Shown here piece by piece: positions 18,159-27,138 of a DNA stretch of 64,000 nt (the stretch's first letter is position 1; every line of letters starts with the position of its first letter). The notes under the pieces were generated by a model. That model saw only the letters and a list, made by a program, of their open reading frames with translations, was not told the origin of the DNA and did no database searches. Source of the DNA: Alphaproteobacteria bacterium (GTDB taxonomy: Bacteria; Pseudomonadota; Alphaproteobacteria; Rhodobacterales; Rhodobacteraceae); the NCBI GenBank assembly GCA_030148665.1, contig JASBSZ010000007.1:17171-81170 (forward strand), written 5' to 3'. A program made the translations under genes and the position numbers.

Positions 18159-19087
18159 GTTTCGACCCGACCCTTGTCGCAACAGCCATCGAACGGCTTG
18201 GCCCGGTGATCCGGGTGGTGGTTGCCGATATCCGCGGCTCGACCCCGCGCGAGGTCGGGGCGGCCATGCTGGTTGGCGCAGATGGACAAGAGGGAACGAT
18301 TGGCGGCGGCACGCTGGAATATCGGGCAACCCAACAGGCGCGCGAGATGCTGAAAGCGGGCCAGAACGGCCCGATGTTGCGCAAGATCCCCCTCGGCCCC
18401 GAGCTGGGCCAATGCTGCGGCGGCGCCGTCACCCTGCTGTTTGAACATTTCGACGCGGGCCGGATTGCAACCATTGCGGACGAGGTCACAAGCAGCGGGC
18501 TTTTCCGCCGCCCCGTCACGGCCGACGCAGCAGCCACCCCACCGCGCGGGCAGGGGATGGTTTCCGGCTGGATGATCGAACCGCTTGCGCCAAAGTCGCC
18601 GCATGTCTGGATCTATGGCGCCGGCCATGTCGGCCGCGCGCTGGTAAACGTGTTGGCGCCGCTGGGCGCGCGGATGACCTGGGTCGATACTGCGCAGGAA
18701 CGCTTTCCCGATGACACGCCTGCGCAGGTGACCACGCTGGTGGCGGCCAAGCCTGCGCATGTGGTGCAATATGCCGAACCGGACGCCCATCATCTGGTGA
18801 TGACCTATTCCCACGCAATGGATCTGGAGATCTGCCACGCGCTGCTGGGTCACGCATTTGCCAGCGCAGGCTTGATCGGCTCGGCCACCAAATGGGCACG
18901 TTTCCACAACCGTCTTGCCGCGCTGGGCCATACGCGCCAACAGATCGACCGCATCACCTGCCCGATCGGCATGCCCGAGCTTGGCAAGGCGCCGGAATTC
19001 GTTGCCTTGGGGGCGGCGACCGCGCTATTCAGGGAAATCGCCGCCAGCAAGAGCGGCACGCAACACGACAGGGAGATCGCCAGTTGA
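18155..19087 (+). CDS. xdhC: Xanthine dehydrogenase accessory protein
   Basis: 310 aa. The N-terminal XdhC/CoxI domain has VVADIRGSTPREVGAAMLV and GQCCGGAVTLLFE. The C-terminal Rossmann domain has HVWIYGAGHVGRALVN and, later, GLIGSATKWARF. XdhC binds molybdenum cofactor, promotes its sulfuration and inserts it into XdhB. The start overlaps the xdhB stop (ATGA) and its own stop overlaps a TTG start of the next gene, so the transporter genes that follow are coupled to xdh. It probably acts in the cytoplasm on nascent XdhB. Confidence 0.93.
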   Translation: MSFDPTLVATAIERLGPVIRVVVADIRGSTPREVGAAMLVGADGQEGTIGGGTLEYRATQQAREMLKAGQNGPMLRKIPLGPELGQCCGGAVTLLFEHFDAGRIATIADEVTSSGLFRRPVTADAAATPPRGQGMVSGWMIEPLAPKSPHVWIYGAGHVGRALVNVLAPLGARMTWVDTAQERFPDDTPAQVTTLVAAKPAHVVQYAEPDAHHLVMTYSHAMDLEICHALLGHAFASAGLIGSATKWARFHNRLAALGHTRQQIDRITCPIGMPELGKAPEFVALGAATALFREIAASKSGTQHDREIAS

Positions 19088-20595
19088 CCACACTGCTATC
19101 GCTGAAAGGTCTGACCAAGGCCTATCCCGGTGTCGTTGCCAACAACAATGTCAGCTTTGACATAGACGAGGGGCAGATCCACGCCCTGTTGGGGGAAAAC
19201 GGCGCCGGGAAATCGACACTTGTCAAGATGATCTACGGCCTTGTGCGCCCCGACAGCGGGCAGATGACGCTGGCCGGACAACCCTATCAACCGCACGAAC
19301 CACGCGAGGCCCGCGCCGCCGGCGTTGCCATGGTGTTTCAGCATTTCTCGCTGTTCGACGCGCTGACGGTGGCCGAGAACATCACGCTGGGCATGGAAAA
19401 CGCCCCGCCCCGGCGCGAGCTGTCCCAGCGTATCCGCGATGTTTCGACCGCATATGAGCTGCCTCTCGACCCGGATGCGATCATCGGCGACCTGTCGGTT
19501 GGCGAACGTCAGCGGGTCGAGATCATCCGCTGCCTGCTGCAGGAACCCAAACTGCTGATCATGGACGAGCCAACCTCGGTTCTGACCCCGCAAGAGGTCG
19601 AAGTGCTTTTCAAGACATTGAACCGCCTCGCCGGCGAGGGAACCGCGATCCTGTATATCTCGCACAAGCTGGAAGAAATCCGCACACTTTGCCACCACGC
19701 GACCATCCTGCGCCAGGGCGAGGTGGTGGGAGAGACCGATCCGACCCGCAGCACCGCGCGTGAACTGGCCGAGATGATGGTCGGCGAAGCCCTGAGTTCA
19801 CCGACACGCAAGAACACCCGCCCCGGCAAGGTCGCCCTGGAAATCCGGGGGTTGAGCGCGCGATCCGGCAACCCCTTTGGCACCGATCTGGACGAAATCG
19901 ACCTGGATGTCCGCGAAGGCGAGGTGATGGGGATTGGCGGGGTTGCCGGCAACGGGCAGGACGAATTCATGCTGGCGCTGAGCGGCGAGGCCCCGGTTGC
20001 GCGCGCAATGGTTCGCGTGGATGGCGTCGATGTGGGCGACCTGACCCCGAACGAGCGACGCGAAATAGGTCTGCTGACCGCCCCCGAGGAACGCCTCGGA
20101 CATGCCGCGGCACCGAACATGACGTTGTTTGAAAATGCCCTGATGACAGGCAATGTCCGGCGAAACCTGTCACGGCACGGTTTCATCCGGTGGAAGGCCG
20201 CCATGGCGTTTGCCGACGAGATCGTCCATGCCTTTGACGTGCGCACCCCCAGCGTGCGGAACACCGCGAAATCGCTGTCGGGGGGGAATCTGCAGAAATT
20301 CGTGATCGGTCGCGAGGTGTTGCAGACCCCGCGGGTTCTGGTTGTCAACCAGCCGACCTGGGGGGTCGATGCCGCTGCGGCCGCCGCGATCAGGCAGGCC
20401 CTGATGGACCTTGCCGAGGCCGGTGCCGCGGTCGTGATCATCAGCCAGGATCTGGATGAGCTGCTCGAAGTGTCCGATCGTCTGGCAATCCTGCATGCCG
20501 GCAGGCTTTCGCAACCGAGAGCGACGGACGAACTGACAATGGAGGAAATCGGTCTGATGATGGGTGGCATGGAGGCGCAACATGTTTCGGCTTGA
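19084..20595 (+). CDS. BMP-type nucleoside/nucleobase ABC transporter, ATP-binding protein
   Basis: 503 aa from a TTG at 19084 that overlaps the xdhC stop (TTGA) and follows AGGGAG; the frame is open to 18892 inside xdhC but that is not coding. There are two tandem ABC domains. The first is intact, with GENGAGKST, LSVGERQRVEI, LLIMDEPTS and ISHKLEEI. The second is degenerate at the P-loop (GVAGNGQDEF) but keeps LSGGNLQKFV and VVNQPTWGVD. This asymmetry is normal for the Mgl/Rbs-like ATPases of purine nucleoside importers (YufO/NupO type). It energises uptake through the two permeases encoded next. The xdh context points to purine bases or nucleosides as substrate. Confidence 0.9.
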   Translation: MTTLLSLKGLTKAYPGVVANNNVSFDIDEGQIHALLGENGAGKSTLVKMIYGLVRPDSGQMTLAGQPYQPHEPREARAAGVAMVFQHFSLFDALTVAENITLGMENAPPRRELSQRIRDVSTAYELPLDPDAIIGDLSVGERQRVEIIRCLLQEPKLLIMDEPTSVLTPQEVEVLFKTLNRLAGEGTAILYISHKLEEIRTLCHHATILRQGEVVGETDPTRSTARELAEMMVGEALSSPTRKNTRPGKVALEIRGLSARSGNPFGTDLDEIDLDVREGEVMGIGGVAGNGQDEFMLALSGEAPVARAMVRVDGVDVGDLTPNERREIGLLTAPEERLGHAAAPNMTLFENALMTGNVRRNLSRHGFIRWKAAMAFADEIVHAFDVRTPSVRNTAKSLSGGNLQKFVIGREVLQTPRVLVVNQPTWGVDAAAAAAIRQALMDLAEAGAAVVIISQDLDELLEVSDRLAILHAGRLSQPRATDELTMEEIGLMMGGMEAQHVSA

Positions 20596-21664
20596 GGCGC
20601 GGCCCCAACCGTCACGTTTCTGGATCGCTGTCACGCCGATTCTGGCGGTCATCGCAACCATGATCGCGGGCGGCCTGATGTTTGCGGTGCTGGGCAAGGA
20701 CCCGCTGGCCTCGATCCGCATGATCTTCTGGGATCCGCTGATGGGGGAATACGCGTTCTACTATCGGGGGCAGCTGCTGACCAAGGCCGGCCCGCTGATC
20801 CTGATCGCGATAGGTCTTTCAATCGGCTTTCGCGCCGGAATCTGGAACATTGGCGCCGAGGGACAATACATCATCGGGGCGATCTGCGGAGCAGGCGTCG
20901 CACTGGCCGCCTATCCGGTTCAGGCATGGTACATCTTTCCGCTGATGGTTCTGGCCGGAGGGCTTGGCGGGTGGGCCTGGGGAATGATCCCGGCCATCCT
21001 GCGCAACAGGTTCGGGACTAACGAGATCCTGGTCTCGCTGATGCTGGTCTATGTGGCGCAGCACCTGTTGTCGTCGATGGCGCTGGGGCTGATGCGCAAC
21101 CCCGAGGGCATGGGCTTTCCCGGTTCGCGCAACCTGCAGCAATATCCCAGCGCCGCCAACCCCGAGCTGATCGCCGGGACGGGCATTCACTGGGGCGTGG
21201 TCGCGGCCTTTCTGTCGGTCATCGTCGCCTATGTGTTCATGAGCCGCCACATGACGGGATTCCAGATCCGCCTGATGGGCGAATCCCCACGCGCGGCGAC
21301 ATTCGCCGGGGTGATCCCCAAGAGGGTCGTCACCTTTACCCTGGGCCTGTCGGGGGCGCTGGCCGGGCTGGCCGGTCTGTTCGAGGTCTCGGGCCCGGCC
21401 GGACAGATCACCATCGACTTTGCCTCGGGTTACGGGTTCACGGCGATCATCGTCGCCTTTCTGGGGCGCCTGCACCCGATCGGGATCATGCTGGGCGGCC
21501 TGTTGATGGCGCTGACCTATGTCGGCGGCAACCTGGTGCAGCAACAGGCGGGTCTGCCCGCCGCTGCCATCCAGGCCTTTCAGGGAATGCTGCTGTTTTT
21601 CCTGCTGGCATTCGATCTGTTGTCGGCCTATCGCGTCCGCCTCGTGAAAAGGGAGCACAGATGA
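20582..21664 (+). CDS. BMP-type nucleoside/nucleobase ABC transporter, permease 1
   Basis: 360 aa from the ATG at 20582, with GGAGG just upstream inside the ATPase gene; the two genes overlap by 14 nt. It is a multi-spanning membrane protein of the BPD_transp_2 family: FRAGIWNIGAEGQYIIGAI and FGTNEILVSLMLVYVAQHLL are characteristic, and SGALAGLAGLFEVSGPAG is the conserved C-terminal permease loop. It forms one half of the inner-membrane channel. The stop overlaps the next permease start. Confidence 0.9.
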   Translation: MFRLEARPQPSRFWIAVTPILAVIATMIAGGLMFAVLGKDPLASIRMIFWDPLMGEYAFYYRGQLLTKAGPLILIAIGLSIGFRAGIWNIGAEGQYIIGAICGAGVALAAYPVQAWYIFPLMVLAGGLGGWAWGMIPAILRNRFGTNEILVSLMLVYVAQHLLSSMALGLMRNPEGMGFPGSRNLQQYPSAANPELIAGTGIHWGVVAAFLSVIVAYVFMSRHMTGFQIRLMGESPRAATFAGVIPKRVVTFTLGLSGALAGLAGLFEVSGPAGQITIDFASGYGFTAIIVAFLGRLHPIGIMLGGLLMALTYVGGNLVQQQAGLPAAAIQAFQGMLLFFLLAFDLLSAYRVRLVKREHR

Positions 21665-22584
21665 TGGACCTTTCCGCAATCAGCCCGGCGGCGCTGGTCG
21701 CCGCCCTCATCGCGGCCTCGACACCCATCCTGCTGGCCGCCATAGGTGAGCTGGTGGTCGAGAAATCCGGCGTTCTGAACCTTGGCGTCGAAGGCATGAT
21801 GATCACCGGCGCGATCTTTGGCTTTGCCGCATCGGTGGAAACCGGGTCTCCGTGGCTGGGCCTGGTGGCAGCCATGATCGGCAGCGCGATCCTGGCGCTG
21901 ATCTTTGGCGTTCTCACCCAGTATTTCCTGACCAACCAGGTAGCCACCGGGCTGGCCCTCACCCTGTTCGGGCTGGGTTTCTCGGCGCTGATCGGGCAGG
22001 GGTACACGGGAATCAAGCCACCGCCCTTTCCCCGTCTCGATATTGCAGGCCTGAGCGGAATTCCCTTTTTCGGACGCGCGTTGCTCAGCCATGACTATAT
22101 TGTCTATCTGTCGATCCTGCTGGTTGCGGCGGTCTGGTATTTCCTCAAGTACACGCGCCCCGGCCTTGTGCTCAGGGCGGTTGGCGAAAACCATGATGCT
22201 GCCCATGCCATCGGCTACAACGTGACCCGCATCCGCCTGATGGCAGTTGCCTTTGGCGGCGCCTGCGCGGGGCTGGGCGGGGCATATCTGGCACTGGTTC
22301 AGGTGCCCCAGTGGACCGAGGGCATGACCGCCGGTGCAGGCTGGATTGCGCTTGCCCTGGTCGTGTTCGCCTCGTGGAAACCCTGGCGGGTGGTGCTGGG
22401 GGCCTATATTTTCGGGGGGGTCTCGATCCTTCAGTTGAATCTTCAGGCGGTGGGTGTGAATATACCCGTCGCCTATCTGTCGATGGCCCCCTATATCGTG
22501 ACGATCATCGTTCTGGTCATAATGTCGGGGGATCGTACAAGCGCTCCGGCCTCGCTGGGCCGCGTATTTCATGCCTCAAGCTAG
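21661..22584 (+). CDS. BMP-type nucleoside/nucleobase ABC transporter, permease 2
   Basis: 307 aa, hydrophobic throughout, paralogous to permease 1. VEKSGVLNLGVEGMMITGA matches the cytoplasmic loop of YufQ/NupQ-type permeases, and GGACAGLGGAYLALVQVPQW matches their C-terminal segment. Two consecutive ATGs (21661 and 21664) are possible starts; the first overlaps the upstream stop. It pairs with permease 1 in the inner membrane. Confidence 0.9.
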   Translation: MMDLSAISPAALVAALIAASTPILLAAIGELVVEKSGVLNLGVEGMMITGAIFGFAASVETGSPWLGLVAAMIGSAILALIFGVLTQYFLTNQVATGLALTLFGLGFSALIGQGYTGIKPPPFPRLDIAGLSGIPFFGRALLSHDYIVYLSILLVAAVWYFLKYTRPGLVLRAVGENHDAAHAIGYNVTRIRLMAVAFGGACAGLGGAYLALVQVPQWTEGMTAGAGWIALALVVFASWKPWRVVLGAYIFGGVSILQLNLQAVGVNIPVAYLSMAPYIVTIIVLVIMSGDRTSAPASLGRVFHASS

Positions 22585-22600
22585 GGGCAAAACCTTATCC

Positions 22601-22618
22601 GGGCTGTTCTGCCAGCCC
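22601..22618 (+). promoter_or_regulatory. Small intercistronic hairpin before the binding-protein gene
   Basis: GGGCTG (22601-22606) and CAGCCC (22613-22618) form a short stem just ahead of the strong AGGAGG ribosome binding site of the substrate-binding protein. It may adjust mRNA stability between the permease and binding-protein messages. Confidence 0.3.
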
Positions 22619-22638
22619 CCAACAGGAGGAAGAAATCA

Positions 22639-23715
22639 ATGAAATCCCTGAAATCAATTGCGGTGGGCGTCGCGCTTGCCCTCGGCCTGGGGGGGGTTGC
22701 CGCCCATGCCGCAGAAAAGCTGAAGGTCGGGTTCATCTATGTCGGGCCCGTCGGCGATCTCGGCTGGACCCACCAGCATGATCAGGGCCGCAAGGCTGTG
22801 GAAAAGGCGTTCGGCGACAAGGTCGAAACAACCTATGTCGAAAGCGTCCCCGAAGGGGCCGACGCCGAGCGCGTCATGACCCAGATGGCATTGTCGGGGG
22901 CCAAGCTGATCTTTGCCACCTCGTTCGGGTACATGGACGCGGTGCAGAACGTCGCCAAGAAATTCCCAAACGTTAAGTTCGAGCACGCCACGGGCTACAA
23001 GACCGCGCCCAATGTATCGACCTATTCGGCCCGTTTCTACGAGGGCCGCATGGTCATCGGCCATATCGCCGGCAAGATGACCAAGACCAACAAGATCGGC
23101 TATATCGCATCCTATCCAATCCCCGAGGTCATTCGCGGCATCAATGCCGCCTATCTGGCAGCCAAGGCCGTGAACCCGAACGTCCAGTTCAAGATCGTCT
23201 GGGTGTTCACCTGGTTTGACCCCGCGAAAGAGGCCGATGCGGCCAACGCGCTGATCGAACAGGGCGTTGACGTCATCATGCAGCACACCGACAGCCCGGC
23301 AGCGCTGACCATCGCCGAAAAGAAAGGCATCTATGCCTTCGGTCAGGCTTCGGACATGAAGAAATTCGGCCCCAACGCCCGGCTGACCTCGATCATCGAC
23401 AACTGGGCGCCCTATTACATCCAGGAAGTCAAGGCCGTCATGGATGGCACCTGGAAGAGCCACGCGACCTGGGACGGCATCAAGCAGGGGATGGTCAAGA
23501 TCGGCGATTTTTCGGACAAGATGCCGGCCGACGTCAAGGCCTCGGCCCAGAAGATCATCGACGGCCTCAAGGCGGGCACGCTGCATCCCTTTACCGGGCC
23601 GATCAACAAGCAGGACGGCTCGGTCTGGCTGAAACCGGGTGAAGTTGCCGACGACGCCACGCTGGCCGGCATGAATTTCTATGTCGAGGGAATCGAAGGC
23701 CAGATTCCCAAGTGA
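22639..23715 (+). CDS. BMP-family substrate-binding lipoprotein-like protein of the purine ABC transporter
   Basis: 358 aa with a strong AGGAGGAAG ribosome binding site. A signal peptide is visible (residues 1-24, LKSIAVGVALALGLGGVAAHA then AEK); no lipobox Cys is present, so it should be a soluble periplasmic protein. FIYVGPVGDLGWTHQHDQG, FATSFGYMDAVQNVA and GRMVIGHIAGKMTKTNKIGY are BMP-family signatures (basic membrane protein/PnrA-like). It captures nucleosides or purine bases and delivers them to the permeases. It is the last gene of the xdhABC-transporter cluster, followed 23 nt later by a strong terminator. Confidence 0.93.
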   Translation: MKSLKSIAVGVALALGLGGVAAHAAEKLKVGFIYVGPVGDLGWTHQHDQGRKAVEKAFGDKVETTYVESVPEGADAERVMTQMALSGAKLIFATSFGYMDAVQNVAKKFPNVKFEHATGYKTAPNVSTYSARFYEGRMVIGHIAGKMTKTNKIGYIASYPIPEVIRGINAAYLAAKAVNPNVQFKIVWVFTWFDPAKEADAANALIEQGVDVIMQHTDSPAALTIAEKKGIYAFGQASDMKKFGPNARLTSIIDNWAPYYIQEVKAVMDGTWKSHATWDGIKQGMVKIGDFSDKMPADVKASAQKIIDGLKAGTLHPFTGPINKQDGSVWLKPGEVADDATLAGMNFYVEGIEGQIPK

Positions 23716-23738
23716 TCGCAGGAAATTGCGCAACACGA

Positions 23739-23765
23739 AGGCCCGCATTGCTGCGGGCCTTTTTC
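23739..23765 (+). terminator. Rho-independent terminator of the purine operon
   Basis: AGGCCCGCA (23739-23747) and TGCGGGCCT (23752-23760) form a perfect 9-bp stem with a TTGC loop, followed by TTTTC. It directly follows the binding-protein gene. Confidence 0.9.
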
Positions 23766-23844
23766 GTTCAACGGTATTCCCCGATGCCCCTCGCATCCTG
23801 TCGGTTGCCTGGCCTGCGGATCATGTCGCCCGATACGGCTGCCT

Positions 23845-24927
23845 TCAGTCGAACACGATCACGTTGCGCCGCGCATTCCCCGCCTTCGTGTCGGCGATCG
23901 CCTCGTTGATCTGGTCCAGGCGATAGCGTCGGGTGACCAGTTCATCCAGCTTGAGGCGGCCCTGACGATACATCTCGACCAGCCATGGGATATCGCGTGC
24001 AAGCAAGGTATCACCCATGTTCGAGCCCTTCATCGTATGGCTTGAAGCGGCGACCATGACCGGCTCGTAAGTGACCTTGGCCCCCGAGGGCGGCATGCCG
24101 ACCATGACCAGTGTGCCGCCCACGCACAGATATTTCGGCGCATCCTGATAGGCCCTTGCCGATCCCACGGTGACGAACACGAAATCGACCCCCCGCCCGC
24201 CATTCAGCGCCTTGACCTGGCGATGGGGTTTGTCACTGTTGGCCAATACGCCATGGGTTGCGCCGAATTCCATCGCCGTGTCCAGCTTGTCCTCGGCTAT
24301 ATCGACGGCAAAGATACGCGCCGCGCCCGATATGGCCGCCCCCTGGATGGCATTCAGCCCGACACCGCCCGCTCCGATGACGACGACCGAGGCACCGGCC
24401 GGAACCCGTGCCGTGTTGGTGACCGCGCCCACCCCGGTAATGACCCCGCAGGACAGCAGGCAGGCGGCCTCCATCGGAATGTCGTCGGGAATCGGGGCAA
24501 GCTGGCTCTGGTCCACCACGACACGCTCGGCAAAGGCGCCGGTCTGCAGACCCTGCCCTAATACGCCCCCGTCAGGCATCGACAGCGGACCGCTGGCCGG
24601 ATCATTGCCGGTTTCACAGCGGGCCGGCCTGCCTCCGGCGCAGCTGGGGCAATGGCCACAGGCGCGCAGCAGCGTCACCAGAACGGTATCGCCGGGTGCG
24701 TAGCCCCCCGTCACGCCATCGCCGGTTGCACGCACCACGCCGGCGGCCTCGTGCCCATAGACGGCGGGCAGGACACCGCCCCACGCCCCCTCGGCATACA
24801 GGATATCGGAGTGGCAGATCGCGCAGGCCTTGATCTCGACCTCGACCTCGCCGGCTTGGGGCGCACGAAGATCGACATCCTCGATAACCAGCGCCTCACC
24901 AAACGCGCGACAGACAGCAGCCTTCAT
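23845..24927 (-). CDS. Zinc-dependent alcohol dehydrogenase
   Basis: 360 aa, a medium-chain dehydrogenase. Catalytic zinc ligands are Cys38 in AICHSD, the His of GHEAAG and a later Cys in LLSCGVITG. The structural zinc loop is CGHCPSCAGGRPARCE. The NAD-binding motif is VVIGAGGVGLNAIQ. It resembles class III/glutathione-dependent formaldehyde dehydrogenase-like alcohol dehydrogenases, but HSDILYAEGAWGG and the overall pattern fit a general Zn-ADH. The substrate cannot be told from sequence. It is monocistronic and convergent with the purine operon, which the terminator at 23739-23765 closes. Confidence 0.88.
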   Translation of the reverse strand: MKAAVCRAFGEALVIEDVDLRAPQAGEVEVEIKACAICHSDILYAEGAWGGVLPAVYGHEAAGVVRATGDGVTGGYAPGDTVLVTLLRACGHCPSCAGGRPARCETGNDPASGPLSMPDGGVLGQGLQTGAFAERVVVDQSQLAPIPDDIPMEAACLLSCGVITGVGAVTNTARVPAGASVVVIGAGGVGLNAIQGAAISGAARIFAVDIAEDKLDTAMEFGATHGVLANSDKPHRQVKALNGGRGVDFVFVTVGSARAYQDAPKYLCVGGTLVMVGMPPSGAKVTYEPVMVAASSHTMKGSNMGDTLLARDIPWLVEMYRQGRLKLDELVTRRYRLDQINEAIADTKAGNARRNVIVFD

Positions 24928-25082
24928 GGAAAAATCCCCCTACATCCCCCGCCGGACCGAAACGATGCGTTGCACGCTACAGTTAGGCAAATCGCCCCGC
25001 AAAGGGCAAGAGGGCCAGGGCCCGGTTACGTGCCGTCACGCGATGACCTGGTACATGTTGGCATGATCGGCCTGCGGCGCGG

Positions 25083-26129
25083 TCACTCGGGCTGAAATCC
25101 CGAAACGAGGCGACGCAACCCGATCAGCGCACCGACAACGATCGAACCCAGCGCAACCGGGGCCGAGTATGTCAGCGTCGAAAACGCCGACAGGCCCTGC
25201 CCGATGGTGCAGCCCAGCGCGATGACACCGCCCACGCCCATCATGGCGGCGCCGAACATCTGGCGACCCAGTTCCTGGGCATCCTCGCAGGCCTCCCAGC
25301 GGAAATGGCCCTTGATCAGCGAACCCAGGAATCCGCCCAGTATGACACCGGCCACCGAGCCCACCGAAAAGTTGATGCCGCCCGCGGTTGAGGTCATGAG
25401 AAAGATCAGCGATCGGCCCAGAGGGGCGGTGTAGGAATAGCTCTGCACATCTACCGCGCCCAGGCTGGCCTCGTTCACGGCGCTGGTTCCCCACCAGCCG
25501 CTGACAATGGCCAGCCCCACCATTGCGGCCCAGAAGATGGATACCGGGGCATTGCGCAGATCGCGATTCCGCAGCCCCCACACCAGAAAGGCCACCCCGA
25601 TGCCAATGGCGATGGCATAGACGGGTACCGACGTCCAGCCCGACAGAAGATGCGCGATCCCCTGTGTCGTCGTCGCCTGTGATTCCGGGAACAGGAATGT
25701 CCGCAGCGGCGCAATCGGCCCGCCCAGGGTCATGAAGCTGAAAATGCCGATCACGATGACGGCGACCAGTGCGCGCAGATCGCCACCACCGATTCGCGCA
25801 AGGCTGGAAAAGGCGCAATTGCCCGTATAGGCCATGCCATAGCCGAACATCAGCCCCCCGACGATACTGGCCAGGGGATTCCATTTCAGCGAATAATAGA
25901 AGGTCGCGTGAAAATCGAGGATCCCGATCTGCGCCAGGGTAAAGGTTCCGATGATGGCAACCCCCAATGCCACCCCCCACATGCGCAAACGTTTCTGGTT
26001 CTGGCCGTAAAAGGCCGATTCGATGGCGCCAAGCGTGCAGAAATCCCCCAGCCGGGCGGCCAGCCCCAGCACGGTTCCCCCGCCAAGACCAACCAGTGCA
26101 GCCAGCATCCCTGCCGATATCTGTTCCAT
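25083..26129 (-). CDS. soxT: YeeE/YedE-family thiosulfate/sulfur transporter SoxT
   Basis: 348 aa from the ATG at 26129, preceded by GGAGGG; an in-frame GTG at 26141 is less likely. It is a polytopic membrane protein with two YeeE/YedE repeats. Conserved cysteines lie in ARLGDFCTLGAIES, YTGNCAFSSLARIGGGDLRA and ALGCTIGQGLSAF, the positions used by this family to relay thiosulfate or sulfane sulfur. In sox loci such a gene is named soxT. It lies 12 nt downstream of soxR on the same strand, so both are probably co-transcribed. The role is sulfur compound import, or signalling to SoxR. Confidence 0.87.
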   Translation of the reverse strand: MEQISAGMLAALVGLGGGTVLGLAARLGDFCTLGAIESAFYGQNQKRLRMWGVALGVAIIGTFTLAQIGILDFHATFYYSLKWNPLASIVGGLMFGYGMAYTGNCAFSSLARIGGGDLRALVAVIVIGIFSFMTLGGPIAPLRTFLFPESQATTTQGIAHLLSGWTSVPVYAIAIGIGVAFLVWGLRNRDLRNAPVSIFWAAMVGLAIVSGWWGTSAVNEASLGAVDVQSYSYTAPLGRSLIFLMTSTAGGINFSVGSVAGVILGGFLGSLIKGHFRWEACEDAQELGRQMFGAAMMGVGGVIALGCTIGQGLSAFSTLTYSAPVALGSIVVGALIGLRRLVSGFQPE

Positions 26130-26141
26130 GATGCCCTCCAC

Positions 26142-26531
26142 TCAGCCGGTTGCCGACCGCTTTTCCTGCAGTTCGTCATCGGGTTCGTCACCCTCGGCGT
26201 CCGGGCAGCAGAAAAGTTCATAGACCATGTCGATGACCTTGCGCGCCTTGTCGTCATTCAGGGAATAATAGATGGTTTTCCCCTCGCGCCGATACTTGAC
26301 CAGCCCCTCAAGCCGAAGACGGGCGAGTTGCTGCGATACCGCGGCCTGACGCGAGTGCAGCAGATTTTCGAGATCCGAAACCGATTTTTCACCCGAGGTC
26401 AGATGGCACAGGATCAGCAGACGCCCCTCATGGGCAACGGCCTTGAGGAAATCGGCCGCGCCCACGGCATTCTCGATCATGAGGGCCATCTGCTGGTCAC
26501 TCAGCCCTTGATCGTAATCCGGTAGGGGCAT
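26142..26531 (-). CDS. soxR: ArsR-family sulfane-sulfur-responsive repressor SoxR
   Basis: 129 aa from the ATG at 26531, with AGGCGAGG upstream. It is a winged-helix ArsR/SmtB protein with recognition helix region LLHSRQAAVSQQLARLRLEGL and wing YRREGKTIYYSL. Cys42 (LILCHL) and Cys108 (YELFCC) match the spacing of the thiol pair of SqrR/BigR/SoxR persulfide sensors, whose cross-linking by sulfane sulfur releases DNA. An extra Cys109 follows. It most likely represses the sox genes until thiosulfate-derived sulfur appears. Candidate operators are at 27101-27114 and 28013-28027. Confidence 0.88.
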   Translation of the reverse strand: MPLPDYDQGLSDQQMALMIENAVGAADFLKAVAHEGRLLILCHLTSGEKSVSDLENLLHSRQAAVSQQLARLRLEGLVKYRREGKTIYYSLNDDKARKVIDMVYELFCCPDAEGDEPDDELQEKRSATG

Positions 26532-26688
26532 TGTCGGCCTCGCCTGCTCTGATTCAGAGGCATGTTGTCTGTCAGACCCGCCGGACCACAAATTCTGGTG
26601 GTGGCGAAAAGTCAGTGCGGTTCCTGCAACCACTGCCACACGCGGCAGTAAAGTTCAACATTTTCCCACGGATCAGCGTCCCTGTGTC

Positions 26689-27063
26689 TCAGGAACCACC
26701 CTCTTTTCTGTCGATATCCTCAAGCATCCTGTCAAGCATGCCCCAAAAAAAGGCCTCGCCGGGATAGCCGACGATCCGGCTTTGCTCGACTCCATCCTTG
26801 ACCAGCACGAATGTTGGCGTGAACCGCGCCTTGGACTTGATCTTCAGGGTCTTGGGAATCGGTTCGTAAAGATCGAGAACCAGCAGCGGCGCTCGTTTCC
26901 CCTCTTCCGTCTTTGCATAGATCACGCCGACATCCTTGCGCCAGCGGGCGCACCAGATGCAACCCTCCTGCTGGAACATGACGAGGCGAAGCTCGGCACG
27001 CGCAGGATGTGTCGCGGGTACAAGCAACAGGACGGTGGCAAGGATGAACAGAAGGGGCCGCAT
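26689..27063 (-). CDS. soxS: Periplasmic thioredoxin-like protein SoxS
   Basis: 124 aa with a signal peptide (LLFILATVLLLVPATHPARA) and the redox motif CIWC in QQEGCIWCARW, followed by FTPTFVLVKDG with the cis-proline. SoxS keeps the SoxY carrier cysteine reduced or reactivates SoxYZ in the periplasm. It is divergent from soxV, separated by 75 bp that hold overlapping promoters. Its end is 157 bp from the soxR start, so soxS, soxR and soxT may form a leftward operon. Confidence 0.88.
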   Translation of the reverse strand: MRPLLFILATVLLLVPATHPARAELRLVMFQQEGCIWCARWRKDVGVIYAKTEEGKRAPLLVLDLYEPIPKTLKIKSKARFTPTFVLVKDGVEQSRIVGYPGEAFFWGMLDRMLEDIDRKEGGS

Positions 27064-27084
27064 GCTGGGGTCTCCGGGTTTCTG

Positions 27085-27129
27085 TTGTTTACATAGTCAA
27101 ATTCTAATATGATTGTGCGATCAAAGCAA
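27085..27129. promoter_or_regulatory. Overlapping divergent soxS and soxV promoters with candidate SoxR site
   Basis: Rightward (soxV): TTGTTT at 27085-27090, 17-nt spacer, TATGAT at 27108-27113. Leftward (soxS): TTGCTT (27129-27124 on the minus strand), 17-nt spacer, TAGAAT (27106-27101). The element ATTCTAATATGATT (27101-27114) covers both -10 boxes and shares the ATTCT half-site with the soxX operator. A repressor bound here would block both promoters at once. Confidence 0.6.
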
Positions 27130-27138
27130 GGAATACCC

